11,711 nt of DNA, from contig JAEWNM010000089.1 of the NCBI GenBank assembly GCA_023392755.1, positions 1 through 11,711 on the forward strand, read 5' to 3'. The stretch is from Bacillota bacterium. Its GTDB lineage: Bacteria; Bacillota; Clostridia; Christensenellales; Aristaeellaceae. This document shows positions 1 to 6,540 of the stretch, one piece after another. The position numbers and the translations under genes are program-made. The stretch's first letter is position 1. The number at the start of each line of letters is the position of its first letter. Below the pieces are notes generated by a model. It was given only the letters and a program-made list of their open reading frames with translations, had not been told where the DNA came from and did no database searches.

Positions 1-1403
1 CTTTTGCCGCGCCTCCGGTAGGGCCACTCCGGTTCAAACCGCCCATGCCCGCGCATGATTGGGAAGGTGTGCTGGACTGCACCCGCTTTGGCCCTCGGCC
101 CATTCAAATGCCTCCGCCCTGGTGCCAGGACAGGGATACGGCTGCTTACAATGAGGACTGCCTTAACCTGAATATATGGACGCCTGGCGCGGACGGGAAC
201 AAACGTCCGGTGGTGTTCTATATCTTTGGCGGTGGTCACATGGAGGGCTCCAATTCCGAACTGGGATGGGATGGGCCGCACTTGATTGGTTCCCGGGATA
301 TTGTGATGGTGGCGGCTAACTATCGCGTGGGAGCACTGGGGTATTTGTATCTGGGTAAGGCGCTGGGCACGAACTACGCCGCTTCAGGAAGCCTGGGGCT
401 TTTAGATCAGGTGCTGGCGCTGAAATGGGTGAAAGAGAACATATCCTTTTTCGGTGGTGACCCGGACCGGGTAACGCTGATGGGGCAATCTGCCGGAGGC
501 AAATCGGTAATGAACCTGCTGGTCTCGCCCCTGGCCAAAGGGCTGTTCCAAGGGGCTATTGCCATGAGCGGCGCGCTGCAGAGCATCAAGGATACTGGCA
601 CGGCGGCGGCGCTTACGCAGAACTTCCTTCACGCAATGGGCCTTGAGGAGAAGGATGCTTCGTTGGTGCTGGATAAATCCCCCCAGGAAATCGTCGCTGC
701 CCAGGAAAAAGCCAACGAAACATATTTCAAAGCGGAATCCTACGGACCAACAGCAGATGGCATTGCCCTGCCGGGGGATGTTGAGGCCTGCATTCGAAAC
801 GGGTGTGTGTCCCGCGTTCCGGTGCTGATGGGCCATACGCTGGAGGAACTGTTTTTGCAGCCCGGCGCTGATCAGACAGATATAGGCGATGACGCCATGC
901 GGAAAAAGATGATCTGGAAATTTGGAGCGGGCGGCGAATATGTTTACAGCCAATATAAGAAAGCGCGGCAGAGCCTTGGCTATGCGGCGGCGTATGGCCG
1001 GATTGCTACTGACTATACTTATTGCCAGGCCTTTTTGCGCACTGCTTTCCTGCTGACAGGCGCAGGGCTTCCCGTCTTTTTGTACCGATGGGATTATCGT
1101 GGCGGCACCATTGCCCACCACTCCTCGGATAATGAGGCGTTGTTTGAGAGGATGCCGCCTGCCATGCGCGCTTCACATGAAATGGCATGCGACTGTATGG
1201 CCGACATATTGAAGGATGCCTGGCTTTCCTTCATCCAAACCGGCGCGCCCTGTTCCAGGTTGCTTCCCAAATGGCCAGCCTGCGGCCAGGGTGATGATGT
1301 CCGCATGCTGCTGAATCGCACCTGCCGCGTTGAACCTGTCAATCTGAGCGGCTATGACAAGGATTTTCCATTGCAGGTTATGCGGCTCGGTGCCGATCCG
1401 TAA
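1..1403 (+). CDS. Type-B carboxylesterase (para-nitrobenzyl esterase-like), 5' end outside window
   Basis: Alpha/beta-hydrolase that cleaves carboxylic esters. The reading frame is open from base 3 and already encodes the family's N-terminal signature (AAPPVGPLRFKPP) before the first ATG at 45. That ATG is therefore internal; roughly 25-35 residues should lie upstream. Numbering from the 45 ATG, the second family signature EDCLNLNIWTP is near residues 37-47 and the oxyanion loop FGGGHMEG near 61-68. The nucleophile is Ser149 in GQSAGG, the likely acid is Glu268 (HTLEE), and the likely base is His378 (ASHEMAC). The usual His before the GGG oxyanion motif is Phe here. I see no signal peptide, but the true N-terminus is missing. 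It converges on the Gfo/Idh/MocA gene 93 bases away, so it is in a different transcript from the redox operon. The family is certain; the substrate is unknown. Confidence 0.93.
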   Translation, partial: FAAPPVGPLRFKPPMPAHDWEGVLDCTRFGPRPIQMPPPWCQDRDTAAYNEDCLNLNIWTPGADGNKRPVVFYIFGGGHMEGSNSELGWDGPHLIGSRDIVMVAANYRVGALGYLYLGKALGTNYAASGSLGLLDQVLALKWVKENISFFGGDPDRVTLMGQSAGGKSVMNLLVSPLAKGLFQGAIAMSGALQSIKDTGTAAALTQNFLHAMGLEEKDASLVLDKSPQEIVAAQEKANETYFKAESYGPTADGIALPGDVEACIRNGCVSRVPVLMGHTLEELFLQPGADQTDIGDDAMRKKMIWKFGAGGEYVYSQYKKARQSLGYAAAYGRIATDYTYCQAFLRTAFLLTGAGLPVFLYRWDYRGGTIAHHSSDNEALFERMPPAMRASHEMACDCMADILKDAWLSFIQTGAPCSRLLPKWPACGQGDDVRMLLNRTCRVEPVNLSGYDKDFPLQVMRLGADP

Positions 1404-1496
1404 TAAGAGCCGTTGACCCATCGGAGCTCAGCCATCGTTTCCGCCTATTGCATACAACAAGCTCGGCTGTGCCATCAGCGGCGGCGGGTATTGGTG
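1404..1496. other. Convergent intergenic region without a clear terminator
   Basis: These 93 bases separate the stop codons of two converging genes. I looked for a stem followed by a T-run in both directions and found only short G+C pairings with no U-tract. Termination here is either Rho-dependent, uses a weak structure, or the two transcripts overlap. No small gene with a ribosome binding site is visible. Confidence 0.5.
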
Positions 1497-2645
1497 CTAA
1501 AGAGTATAGCCAATCTCAGAAGGCAAAGCCCAGGCGCGCGCGCAATTTGCAAAAATATCTTCCAAGCCGCGAACATATAAAAAGGTATCGTCATCAGTTT
1601 TCATGGTGCACAACAGGTCGGCACGCACGTGGCGGACAGGCTGCTCCTGCACCATACGAACCGCACGGATATGGGGCATATCCGCAGCCACGCCGCAGAC
1701 AGGCTCACCGCCGTTTTTTACACAGTCAATTGCGTCATACAGCTTTTGCATCGGACTGCCGGCATTAATCAAGGAATAATCAAGGCTCGTGCCATCTTGC
1801 ATGACTGCCTTGAATGAAGGCTTTTCAGTGTGGAAGGTAATGGTTCCCTTTTCAAACTCAAATACACCGCATGGGCCAAGGTCCACGGACTGAATGGGAT
1901 GGGCGGTATAATATAGAAGCGGGACGCCGCCGGTCGTTAAAAAGCGCAGTGCGGCTATATCATAGTTTTCGATGTTGGGATTGGCGTGATACAGCTCGGC
2001 TTCCACGCTTGTTACGTCGCAGGCTGTACGGAGGCTGTCGCCCAACATAAAAGTCATCATCTGGAAATTGTGGGCACAAGCGTTGGTAAAGGGACTGTCA
2101 AACACCTCACGGCCATCCGCCCTAATGCGGCCGGCCCAGTTGTTGCGGGCGTAATACTTTGAACCGCGCCGATAGCAGTGATAAATCGACAGCCGTTTAG
2201 GCTGGCCGAATCTCCCTGAAAGAATATCGCGCTTTAGGGCCAGCACATCGTGTCTATAGTTGAGCTGGTAACCCAGTGCCAGAAATTTGCCGGCTGCCTT
2301 GGCGGCTTCTAACATACCCTCGGCTTCCGCCATGGTTAAACAGAGCGGTTTTTCGCACAATACGTTGGTTTTGTGGGCAAGGCAGGTTTGTGTCATCTCC
2401 GTGTGGTAATGCACAGGGGTGACAATGATCGCCAGGTCGGCTGTATCCTTTGCATAAAAGGCCTCCAGGCTGTCGTAAACGGGGATGCCTTTTTCCCTGA
2501 TTACCGGGATTTTCTGCTGAATATCCGCACTTACGTCACAGATGCCCACAATATCGGCACCGGTATCATGACCGATCATTTCCCGAAGGTAAAGCGCGCC
2601 ATAGCCGCCGGCGCCAACCAGCAGTACACGTGGTCGAATAGCCAT
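1497..2645 (-). CDS. Gfo/Idh/MocA family NAD(P)-dependent oxidoreductase
   Basis: Predicted cytosolic dehydrogenase, 382 residues, typical for the family. These enzymes oxidise or reduce a hydroxyl on sugars, inositols or glycosides using NAD(P). The N-terminal Rossmann fold shows GAGGYG at residues 11-16 and an acidic residue at the end of strand 2 (Asp37), which usually favours NAD(H). The hallmark EKP motif is at 98-100, with Lys99 the catalytic lysine. His192 in NACAHNF is the likely catalytic histidine. The C-terminal alpha/beta substrate domain runs from about 125 to the end. The frame stays open upstream to 2858, but the ATG at 2645 is chosen because AAGGAGGG lies 6 bases before it and the fold starts right after. 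It is the last gene of the redox operon, 64 bases after the flavoprotein gene. C-glycoside 3-oxidases and inositol dehydrogenases belong to this family; sequence alone does not choose between them. Confidence 0.92.
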   Translation of the reverse strand: MAIRPRVLLVGAGGYGALYLREMIGHDTGADIVGICDVSADIQQKIPVIREKGIPVYDSLEAFYAKDTADLAIIVTPVHYHTEMTQTCLAHKTNVLCEKPLCLTMAEAEGMLEAAKAAGKFLALGYQLNYRHDVLALKRDILSGRFGQPKRLSIYHCYRRGSKYYARNNWAGRIRADGREVFDSPFTNACAHNFQMMTFMLGDSLRTACDVTSVEAELYHANPNIENYDIAALRFLTTGGVPLLYYTAHPIQSVDLGPCGVFEFEKGTITFHTEKPSFKAVMQDGTSLDYSLINAGSPMQKLYDAIDCVKNGGEPVCGVAADMPHIRAVRMVQEQPVRHVRADLLCTMKTDDDTFLYVRGLEDIFANCARAWALPSEIGYTL

Positions 2646-2651
2646 AATGAA

Positions 2652-2659
2652 CCCTCCTT
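2652..2659 (-). promoter_or_regulatory. Ribosome binding site deciding the Gfo/Idh/MocA start
   Basis: On the minus strand this reads AAGGAGGG, followed by 6 bases and then ATG at 2645. It rules out the 71-codon N-terminal extension that the open frame would otherwise allow. Confidence 0.85.
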
Positions 2660-2696
2660 GGGCAGCGCTTGACTGCACCGTGATTTGAGACTGCCC
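2660..2696 (-). other. Possible hairpin in the leader of the Gfo/Idh/MocA gene
   Basis: On the plus strand GGGCAG (2660-2665) and CTGCCC (2691-2696) are perfect inverted repeats. A shorter alternative partner CTGC lies at 2673-2676. In the mRNA the stem would end one base before the AAGGAGGG site. There is no U-tract, so it is not a standard terminator. It could act in mRNA processing or tune translation, or be chance. Confidence 0.3.
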
Positions 2697-2709
2697 CTTT
2701 TCCCATGAG

Positions 2710-4431
2710 TCACATATTTTCACTTCGGTATTTTTGCCATACCCGCTCAAACCAAAGGTCACGGTCTGGCAGCGGCCGTGCCGGTCTTCGCCTGCACTGC
2801 CCCCGGCAGGTTTCCAAAACGCCGGGCTCTTTGCTGTCAAGGGCATGCAGCATGGCATTGAGAACCTGCCGTTGGGTTATAGCAATATCCCGCAGACGAA
2901 GCCGATGGAGCAACTGATTGTCCTCCGTGCTGGCGGGAATGACATCCCGCTCCAATTCATCAAGCCGGGAAAGCAAACGGCAAATACCATGCTTTTCCCG
3001 TACAAAGGATGCATAATGCGTCATAAGGCCCTGCAGCTCGGCAATCAATTTCTCCGCGTCGCCGGCTGGCAGCAGCAATGGCGCATCTTTGGGAGCAGCG
3101 AAGGGGACGGTACGCCTGCTGGTTTTTGCAATGTGTACGGACGCCCGCATAGAGCCCACCTGGGTGCTGTTCAACGCCGCGCCGCCTGGCCGGTACTGGC
3201 CAAAGGTACCTGCCGCTTCGCCGCAGGCATACAAACCGGGGATGCTGGACTGCCAGTTGCTGTCCACCGCGATGCCGCCATTATGGTGCTGGGCGCATAC
3301 ACGAACCTCCAGCATTTCCTTTTGCAGGGCAATGCCGTTGGATTGGTACAGTTCAATGGCCGGTGCATTGATTGCGCGCAGGCGCTTTATAGGCGTATCC
3401 TGGGTGGCCCCGCAATTGACAAGGTAATTCCGGGATTCATCTGATAGCGCATCCAGACTGTAACCGGTGGGATTTCGCCGGTAATCCAGGTAGACACGGC
3501 GTCCCAAATCCTCCTGGGCTTTTACCAGCATATCTATACGGGAGGAACCTTCCGCCCTGCGGGGATCAAAGGGCCATTGATATCCCTTCAGAAATGAATT
3601 GTTCAGCTTTTGGGCAAGCGTCATGCTTTCTGAGAGGAAGTCGTATTCGTATCCTGCCTCGTCTACAGAAACATAGCGGGGCAGGGCCTGCTGGTAACTG
3701 CCTGATACATTCCAGCGAAATTGAACAGATGCCAGGCCGTACTGCCAGCAGTCAAGGTTCGCGCCTTTGGCACCGATTTCAAAGGCCATGCCGCTCATGC
3801 CGGATTGGCTCACAGGATATACGCGATCCCGGTAAATCGCCGCCGGGCCGCCGGTTGCCAGAATGATGTGGGCACAGCGTATGGTTGTAAAAGTCCGGTC
3901 AATCGTATCCAGGCACTGAAGGCCGCATACACCGTTGTCATCCGTTAGGATGCGAAAGGCCAAGGTATGGTCAAGAATCGTAATGCCGCGATTCCGGACG
4001 CTGCTTTCCAGGGCCTCCGTCATGTAACGGCTGGTCAGCGGGCCTGCGGAGGACGCCCGCCGGTACACATCATGATCGGTTTGATAGCCCACATATTCAC
4101 CCATGCTGTTAAAGGGAAATGGGACGCCAAGCTGAACAAGCTTGAAAAAGCATTGGGCCGAGCCTGCTGCTTCACATAAGGCGATATCACCGTCCACATC
4201 CGCTTGTTTCAGGGTGGCGGCGAGACTGCCCACGCTGTCGCCCTCGTCCCCGGCCAAAGATAGCTTGTAATAGGTTTGCTTGTCGCTGCCTGTGTTGCGG
4301 GAGGTGCCGGACAGCATGTTTTCGGTTATAAGAATGAAATCGTCTTCGCAAAGGGCGGCCAGCCAGTCGGCGGCATTCAAGCCGGCGCAGCCGGAGCCGA
4401 TGACAACCGTGCGGGCAGCAAGCTCTTTCAT
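2710..4431 (-). CDS. FAD-dependent oxidoreductase, fumarate reductase/succinate dehydrogenase flavoprotein family
   Basis: Predicted cytosolic flavoprotein of 573 residues with a FAD_binding_2-type fold. The N-terminal dinucleotide motif GSGCAG is at residues 12-17, a second FAD contact (LATGG) lies in the middle, and the C-terminal FAD signature is IPGLYACGEAAG. Two substrate-site positions of the family appear kept: His382/His383 in QHHNGGI (the family's HxxGGI histidine) and Arg414 in GQYRPGG. This suggests a carboxylate substrate such as a 2-enoate. The last ~110 residues resemble the helical C-terminal domain of the family. I see no FMN-binding (SGAT-type) domain, no Tat signal and no membrane segment, so its electron partner must be separate. 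The start directly abuts the stop of the SDR gene, and AAGGAGG lies 6 bases upstream inside that gene. Family assignment is firm; the reaction is unknown. Confidence 0.9.
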   Translation of the reverse strand: MKELAARTVVIGSGCAGLNAADWLAALCEDDFILITENMLSGTSRNTGSDKQTYYKLSLAGDEGDSVGSLAATLKQADVDGDIALCEAAGSAQCFFKLVQLGVPFPFNSMGEYVGYQTDHDVYRRASSAGPLTSRYMTEALESSVRNRGITILDHTLAFRILTDDNGVCGLQCLDTIDRTFTTIRCAHIILATGGPAAIYRDRVYPVSQSGMSGMAFEIGAKGANLDCWQYGLASVQFRWNVSGSYQQALPRYVSVDEAGYEYDFLSESMTLAQKLNNSFLKGYQWPFDPRRAEGSSRIDMLVKAQEDLGRRVYLDYRRNPTGYSLDALSDESRNYLVNCGATQDTPIKRLRAINAPAIELYQSNGIALQKEMLEVRVCAQHHNGGIAVDSNWQSSIPGLYACGEAAGTFGQYRPGGAALNSTQVGSMRASVHIAKTSRRTVPFAAPKDAPLLLPAGDAEKLIAELQGLMTHYASFVREKHGICRLLSRLDELERDVIPASTEDNQLLHRLRLRDIAITQRQVLNAMLHALDSKEPGVLETCRGQCRRRPARPLPDRDLWFERVWQKYRSENM

Positions 4432-5175
4432 TTACAGCCTCCTTAGGGAAAAGCCGCCATCTGCGTCCAGCACCTGGCCGGCCGAATAATCCAAATGGCC
4501 GGAGCAGCAAGCCAGTACCATCCGTGCCACATCGCAGGGCTTGCCAAAACGGGGGATGGGAAGCAGGCCGCCGTCAATCAGCTTCTGGTATTTCCCATGG
4601 ACAGCCTGAGTCATATCTGTTTCAATAATACCTGGGCGAACTTCAAACACCAAAATGCCCTCGGCGGCCAAACGGTCGGCAAACAACTGTGTCACCATGC
4701 CTACCCCGGCCTTGCTGATGCAGTACTCACCGCGCATCGTGCTGGAGGCATAGGCAGATATGCTGCCGATGTTGATGATGCGGGGCGTGTAATCCGCAAT
4801 GGCTCCGCGGGCTGAAAGCATGGCCTTGGCGGCCAGCTGGCACATAAACAGTGTGCCTTTGAGGTTGATACCCATCACCCGGTCAAAGCTTTCCTCCTCC
4901 ATATCCAGCAGGTCCTTGCGCGTAAAGGGGGCGACCCCGGCATTATTGACCAACACATCCAGCCGCCCATAGGTCTCCATGACATGGGTGATGGCAGCCT
5001 TGCGCGAATCGGCGTTTGATATGTCGCACGCAAAGTAATCCGCCTGCGTGGAAAGGCCGGCGGGAGGGGACGTCTTAGTGCCGGAATAGATGACGCTGTA
5101 ACCGCTCTCTGTCAGCATATCGGCAATGCTGCGGCCGATACCACGGCTGGAACCGGTAACAAGAGCGGTCTTCAT
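4432..5175 (-). CDS. Short-chain dehydrogenase/reductase (classical, FabG-like)
   Basis: NAD(P)-dependent alcohol/ketone oxidoreductase of 247 residues, standard for classical SDRs. The cofactor motif TGSSRGIG is at residues 7-14 and NNAG at 77-80. The catalytic tetrad is Asn104, Ser138, Tyr151 and Lys155 (YCISK), the same spacing as in FabG. The C-terminal PGIIETDM and DADGGFS segments are typical. Arg11 and the absence of an acidic residue at the end of strand 2 (IYSGTK) lean towards NADPH. Resemblance to ketoacyl-ACP reductase is generic; a catabolic role is more likely given the neighbours and the absence of fatty-acid genes. The ATG at 5175 overlaps the upstream OYE stop as ATGA, with AAGGAGG 10 bases before it, so translation is probably coupled. 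The last codons (CTA AGG AGG CTG TAA) also form the ribosome binding site of the next gene. Confidence 0.93.
   Translation of the reverse strand: MKTALVTGSSRGIGRSIADMLTESGYSVIYSGTKTSPPAGLSTQADYFACDISNADSRKAAITHVMETYGRLDVLVNNAGVAPFTRKDLLDMEEESFDRVMGINLKGTLFMCQLAAKAMLSARGAIADYTPRIINIGSISAYASSTMRGEYCISKAGVGMVTQLFADRLAAEGILVFEVRPGIIETDMTQAVHGKYQKLIDGGLLPIPRFGKPCDVARMVLACCSGHLDYSAGQVLDADGGFSLRRL
4438..4445 (-). promoter_or_regulatory. Ribosome binding site of the flavoprotein gene, inside the SDR coding end
   Basis: Minus-strand TAAGGAGG is formed by codons for Leu-Arg-Arg at the SDR C-terminus. Six bases (CTGTAA) separate it from the ATG at 4431. Ribosomes ending the SDR would sit on the start region of the flavoprotein. 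Confidence 0.8.
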
Positions 5176-6467
5176 AGGGTATATACCTCCTTGTCATGAA
5201 CCACACAGCCTGAGGGCCCACCCGAACGCAAAAGCAAGGCGCACCTGCCGCAGGTAACGCAAACCTTCCGCTTGTCCAGCCGGCCTTTTTCCCTGGCTGC
5301 CTTGATGAAACCGGGATAGGCAAAGGCCATCCGCCCAAAGCCTGCCATGGCGCAGCGGCCGCTGCCGACCATGCCTGCCGCCAGGTTTATTGAGAATTGG
5401 CGCAGATAGGTGAAGGCGCTGCCTATTACCGGCAGATCGGGTATAGCCGCCTGTATATCTGATACCCCCTTCATCATACGGCCAAGGCCGGTGATGGGAT
5501 GCTCGTCCGGAACATAGCTACCCCGGTCGTAGGGGCGGTTGACGTGTGGATTCTTGTAGGGATTGCCCATGGTGATATTGATCATGGGTATTTGGAACTC
5601 TTCACGCAGTTCACGGATAAGGCGGACCGGTTCTGAAAGATCCGGTTCCAGGCTGCCTTCACGGACGCCGAATCCATAAGGGTAGGCGAAGCCATCGTAA
5701 ACATTCAGGCGGCTGGTAAGAAAAAAACCGCCTGTGCTGCCGGACTGTGCGGCGCGATAGGCATTTTTGAGGAAGCGTGTACGGTTTTCATAGCTGCCGC
5801 CATATGAACCGGGACGCGTATACGCGCTGAGCAGTTCACTGGCCAGATAGCGGTGGCAGCATTTAACGTCCATACCATCAAAGCCGGCACGTTGACTTAG
5901 TCCAGCTGCCTTTTCAAATGCTTCTTCATAGCGGCGAAGCTGTTCGTCTGTAAGGATGCACTCCTTATTCAGCGGCGCTTCCTCCAACGGGGGACAGTTG
6001 TAGGCAATCATTGGTTCCGGATGTCCGCTGGGCTTTGCATAACGGCCGCTGTTGGTAGCCTGCATTATGATCAGTGGCACATATCCGTTTTCCCTGAGGC
6101 AAATTTCCCGCATGCGGTCGTTCAACCTTTGGAATTGGCCTACATTGCTTTGTGTTATATAAAGCTGGTGTGCGCTGGCCCGGCCTTCGGTTACGGTCGC
6201 CACAGCTTCAAACCAGATCAGGCCCGGGCCGGCCTTGGCAAAACGCTCGTAGCGGCGGATGGTCAGCGTATCTGGCGCACCGTCTTGGCCACTGTCCGAG
6301 CCTTCCATCGGTTGAAAAGCGATGCGGTTTTCAAGCCTGTGCCCACCCATTTGCAAAGGTGTAAACAGGGGTGAGATTTCCTGGGAAAGGGGGAGGAATG
6401 CATGCAGTCTGGATGCCGCTTCCCCGACAGCTTCCAGCGTGGGATAGCGGAATGATTCATGCGGCAC
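5172..6467 (-). CDS. Old yellow enzyme-like FMN oxidoreductase with C-terminal iron-sulfur cysteine motif
   Basis: Predicted FMN-dependent TIM-barrel enzyme of the NADH:flavin oxidoreductase family, 431 residues. The barrel starts near residue 34 (LFTPLQMGGHRLENRIAF) after a 33-residue extension. YGGSYENRTRF is at 222-232 and the phosphate-binding end (GSGRCAMAGFGRMAF) at 368-382. In the usual EIHxAHGYL segment this protein has DVKCCHRYL: Lys202 replaces the first substrate-binding His, while His205 and Tyr207 remain. Cys403, Cys406, Cys409 and Cys421 form C-x2-C-x2-C-x11-C, close to the [4Fe-4S] motif of 2,4-dienoyl-CoA reductase. The FAD/NAD(P) domains that follow in that enzyme are absent. 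The start is GTG at 6467, with AAGGAG 9 bases upstream; no nearby in-frame ATG competes. It is the first gene of the redox operon. Substrate unknown; an enone, enoate or electron-transfer role is plausible. Confidence 0.9.
   Translation of the reverse strand: MPHESFRYPTLEAVGEAASRLHAFLPLSQEISPLFTPLQMGGHRLENRIAFQPMEGSDSGQDGAPDTLTIRRYERFAKAGPGLIWFEAVATVTEGRASAHQLYITQSNVGQFQRLNDRMREICLRENGYVPLIIMQATNSGRYAKPSGHPEPMIAYNCPPLEEAPLNKECILTDEQLRRYEEAFEKAAGLSQRAGFDGMDVKCCHRYLASELLSAYTRPGSYGGSYENRTRFLKNAYRAAQSGSTGGFFLTSRLNVYDGFAYPYGFGVREGSLEPDLSEPVRLIRELREEFQIPMINITMGNPYKNPHVNRPYDRGSYVPDEHPITGLGRMMKGVSDIQAAIPDLPVIGSAFTYLRQFSINLAAGMVGSGRCAMAGFGRMAFAYPGFIKAAREKGRLDKRKVCVTCGRCALLLRSGGPSGCVVHDKEVYTL
5186..5192 (-). 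promoter_or_regulatory. Ribosome binding site of the SDR gene
   Basis: Minus-strand AAGGAGG lies within the last codons of the OYE-like gene, 10 bases before the ATG at 5175. The OYE stop TGA overlaps this ATG. Confidence 0.75.
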
Positions 6468-6540
6468 GGCAGTCGTCTCCTTGCCATTTTGATAAGACTA
6501 TGATAAAGTACAAATACTCTTGCAAACGCGCTGTTTTAAC
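6468..6540. promoter_or_regulatory. Divergent control region between redox operon and AraC gene
   Basis: About 73 bases must hold both promoters, and it is clearly more A+T-rich than the genes around it. Rightward, TTGCCA (6481-6486), 17 bases and TAAAGT (6504-6509) is a fair sigma-A candidate. Leftward, TATCAT (6505-6500) is a -10-like hexamer without a well-placed -35, as often seen for activated promoters. The hexamer TGATAA occurs at 6490-6495 and again at 6501-6506, 11 bases apart, so both copies face the same side of the helix. TGCAAACGC at 6521-6529 matches the left half of a CcpA cre site, but the right half does not fit. All of this is by eye. Confidence 0.45.

Noticed and set aside
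402..1121. Long minus-strand open frame inside the esterase gene
   Set aside because: No ribosome binding site or protein-like domain; it is the antisense shadow of a gene with clear esterase motifs.
1404..1496. Bidirectional terminator between the convergent genes
   Set aside because: Only short G+C pairings with long loops and no T-run in either direction.
2646..2858. N-terminal extension of the Gfo/Idh/MocA protein to 2858
   Set aside because: It overlaps the 3' end of the FAD protein gene in another frame, has no family similarity, and a strong ribosome binding site sits at the internal ATG 2645.
2734..3444. Long plus-strand open frames opposite the FAD protein
   Set aside because: Composition and translation show no domain. 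The opposite strand carries complete FAD-binding motifs.
6263..6487. Minus-strand ATG at 6487 as an alternative start for the OYE-like gene
   Set aside because: It is out of frame with the OYE-like protein and gives an unrelated short peptide.
6521..6534. CcpA cre site in the divergent region
   Set aside because: Only the left half (TGCAAACGC) fits; three key positions of the right half do not, so catabolite control is not supported.
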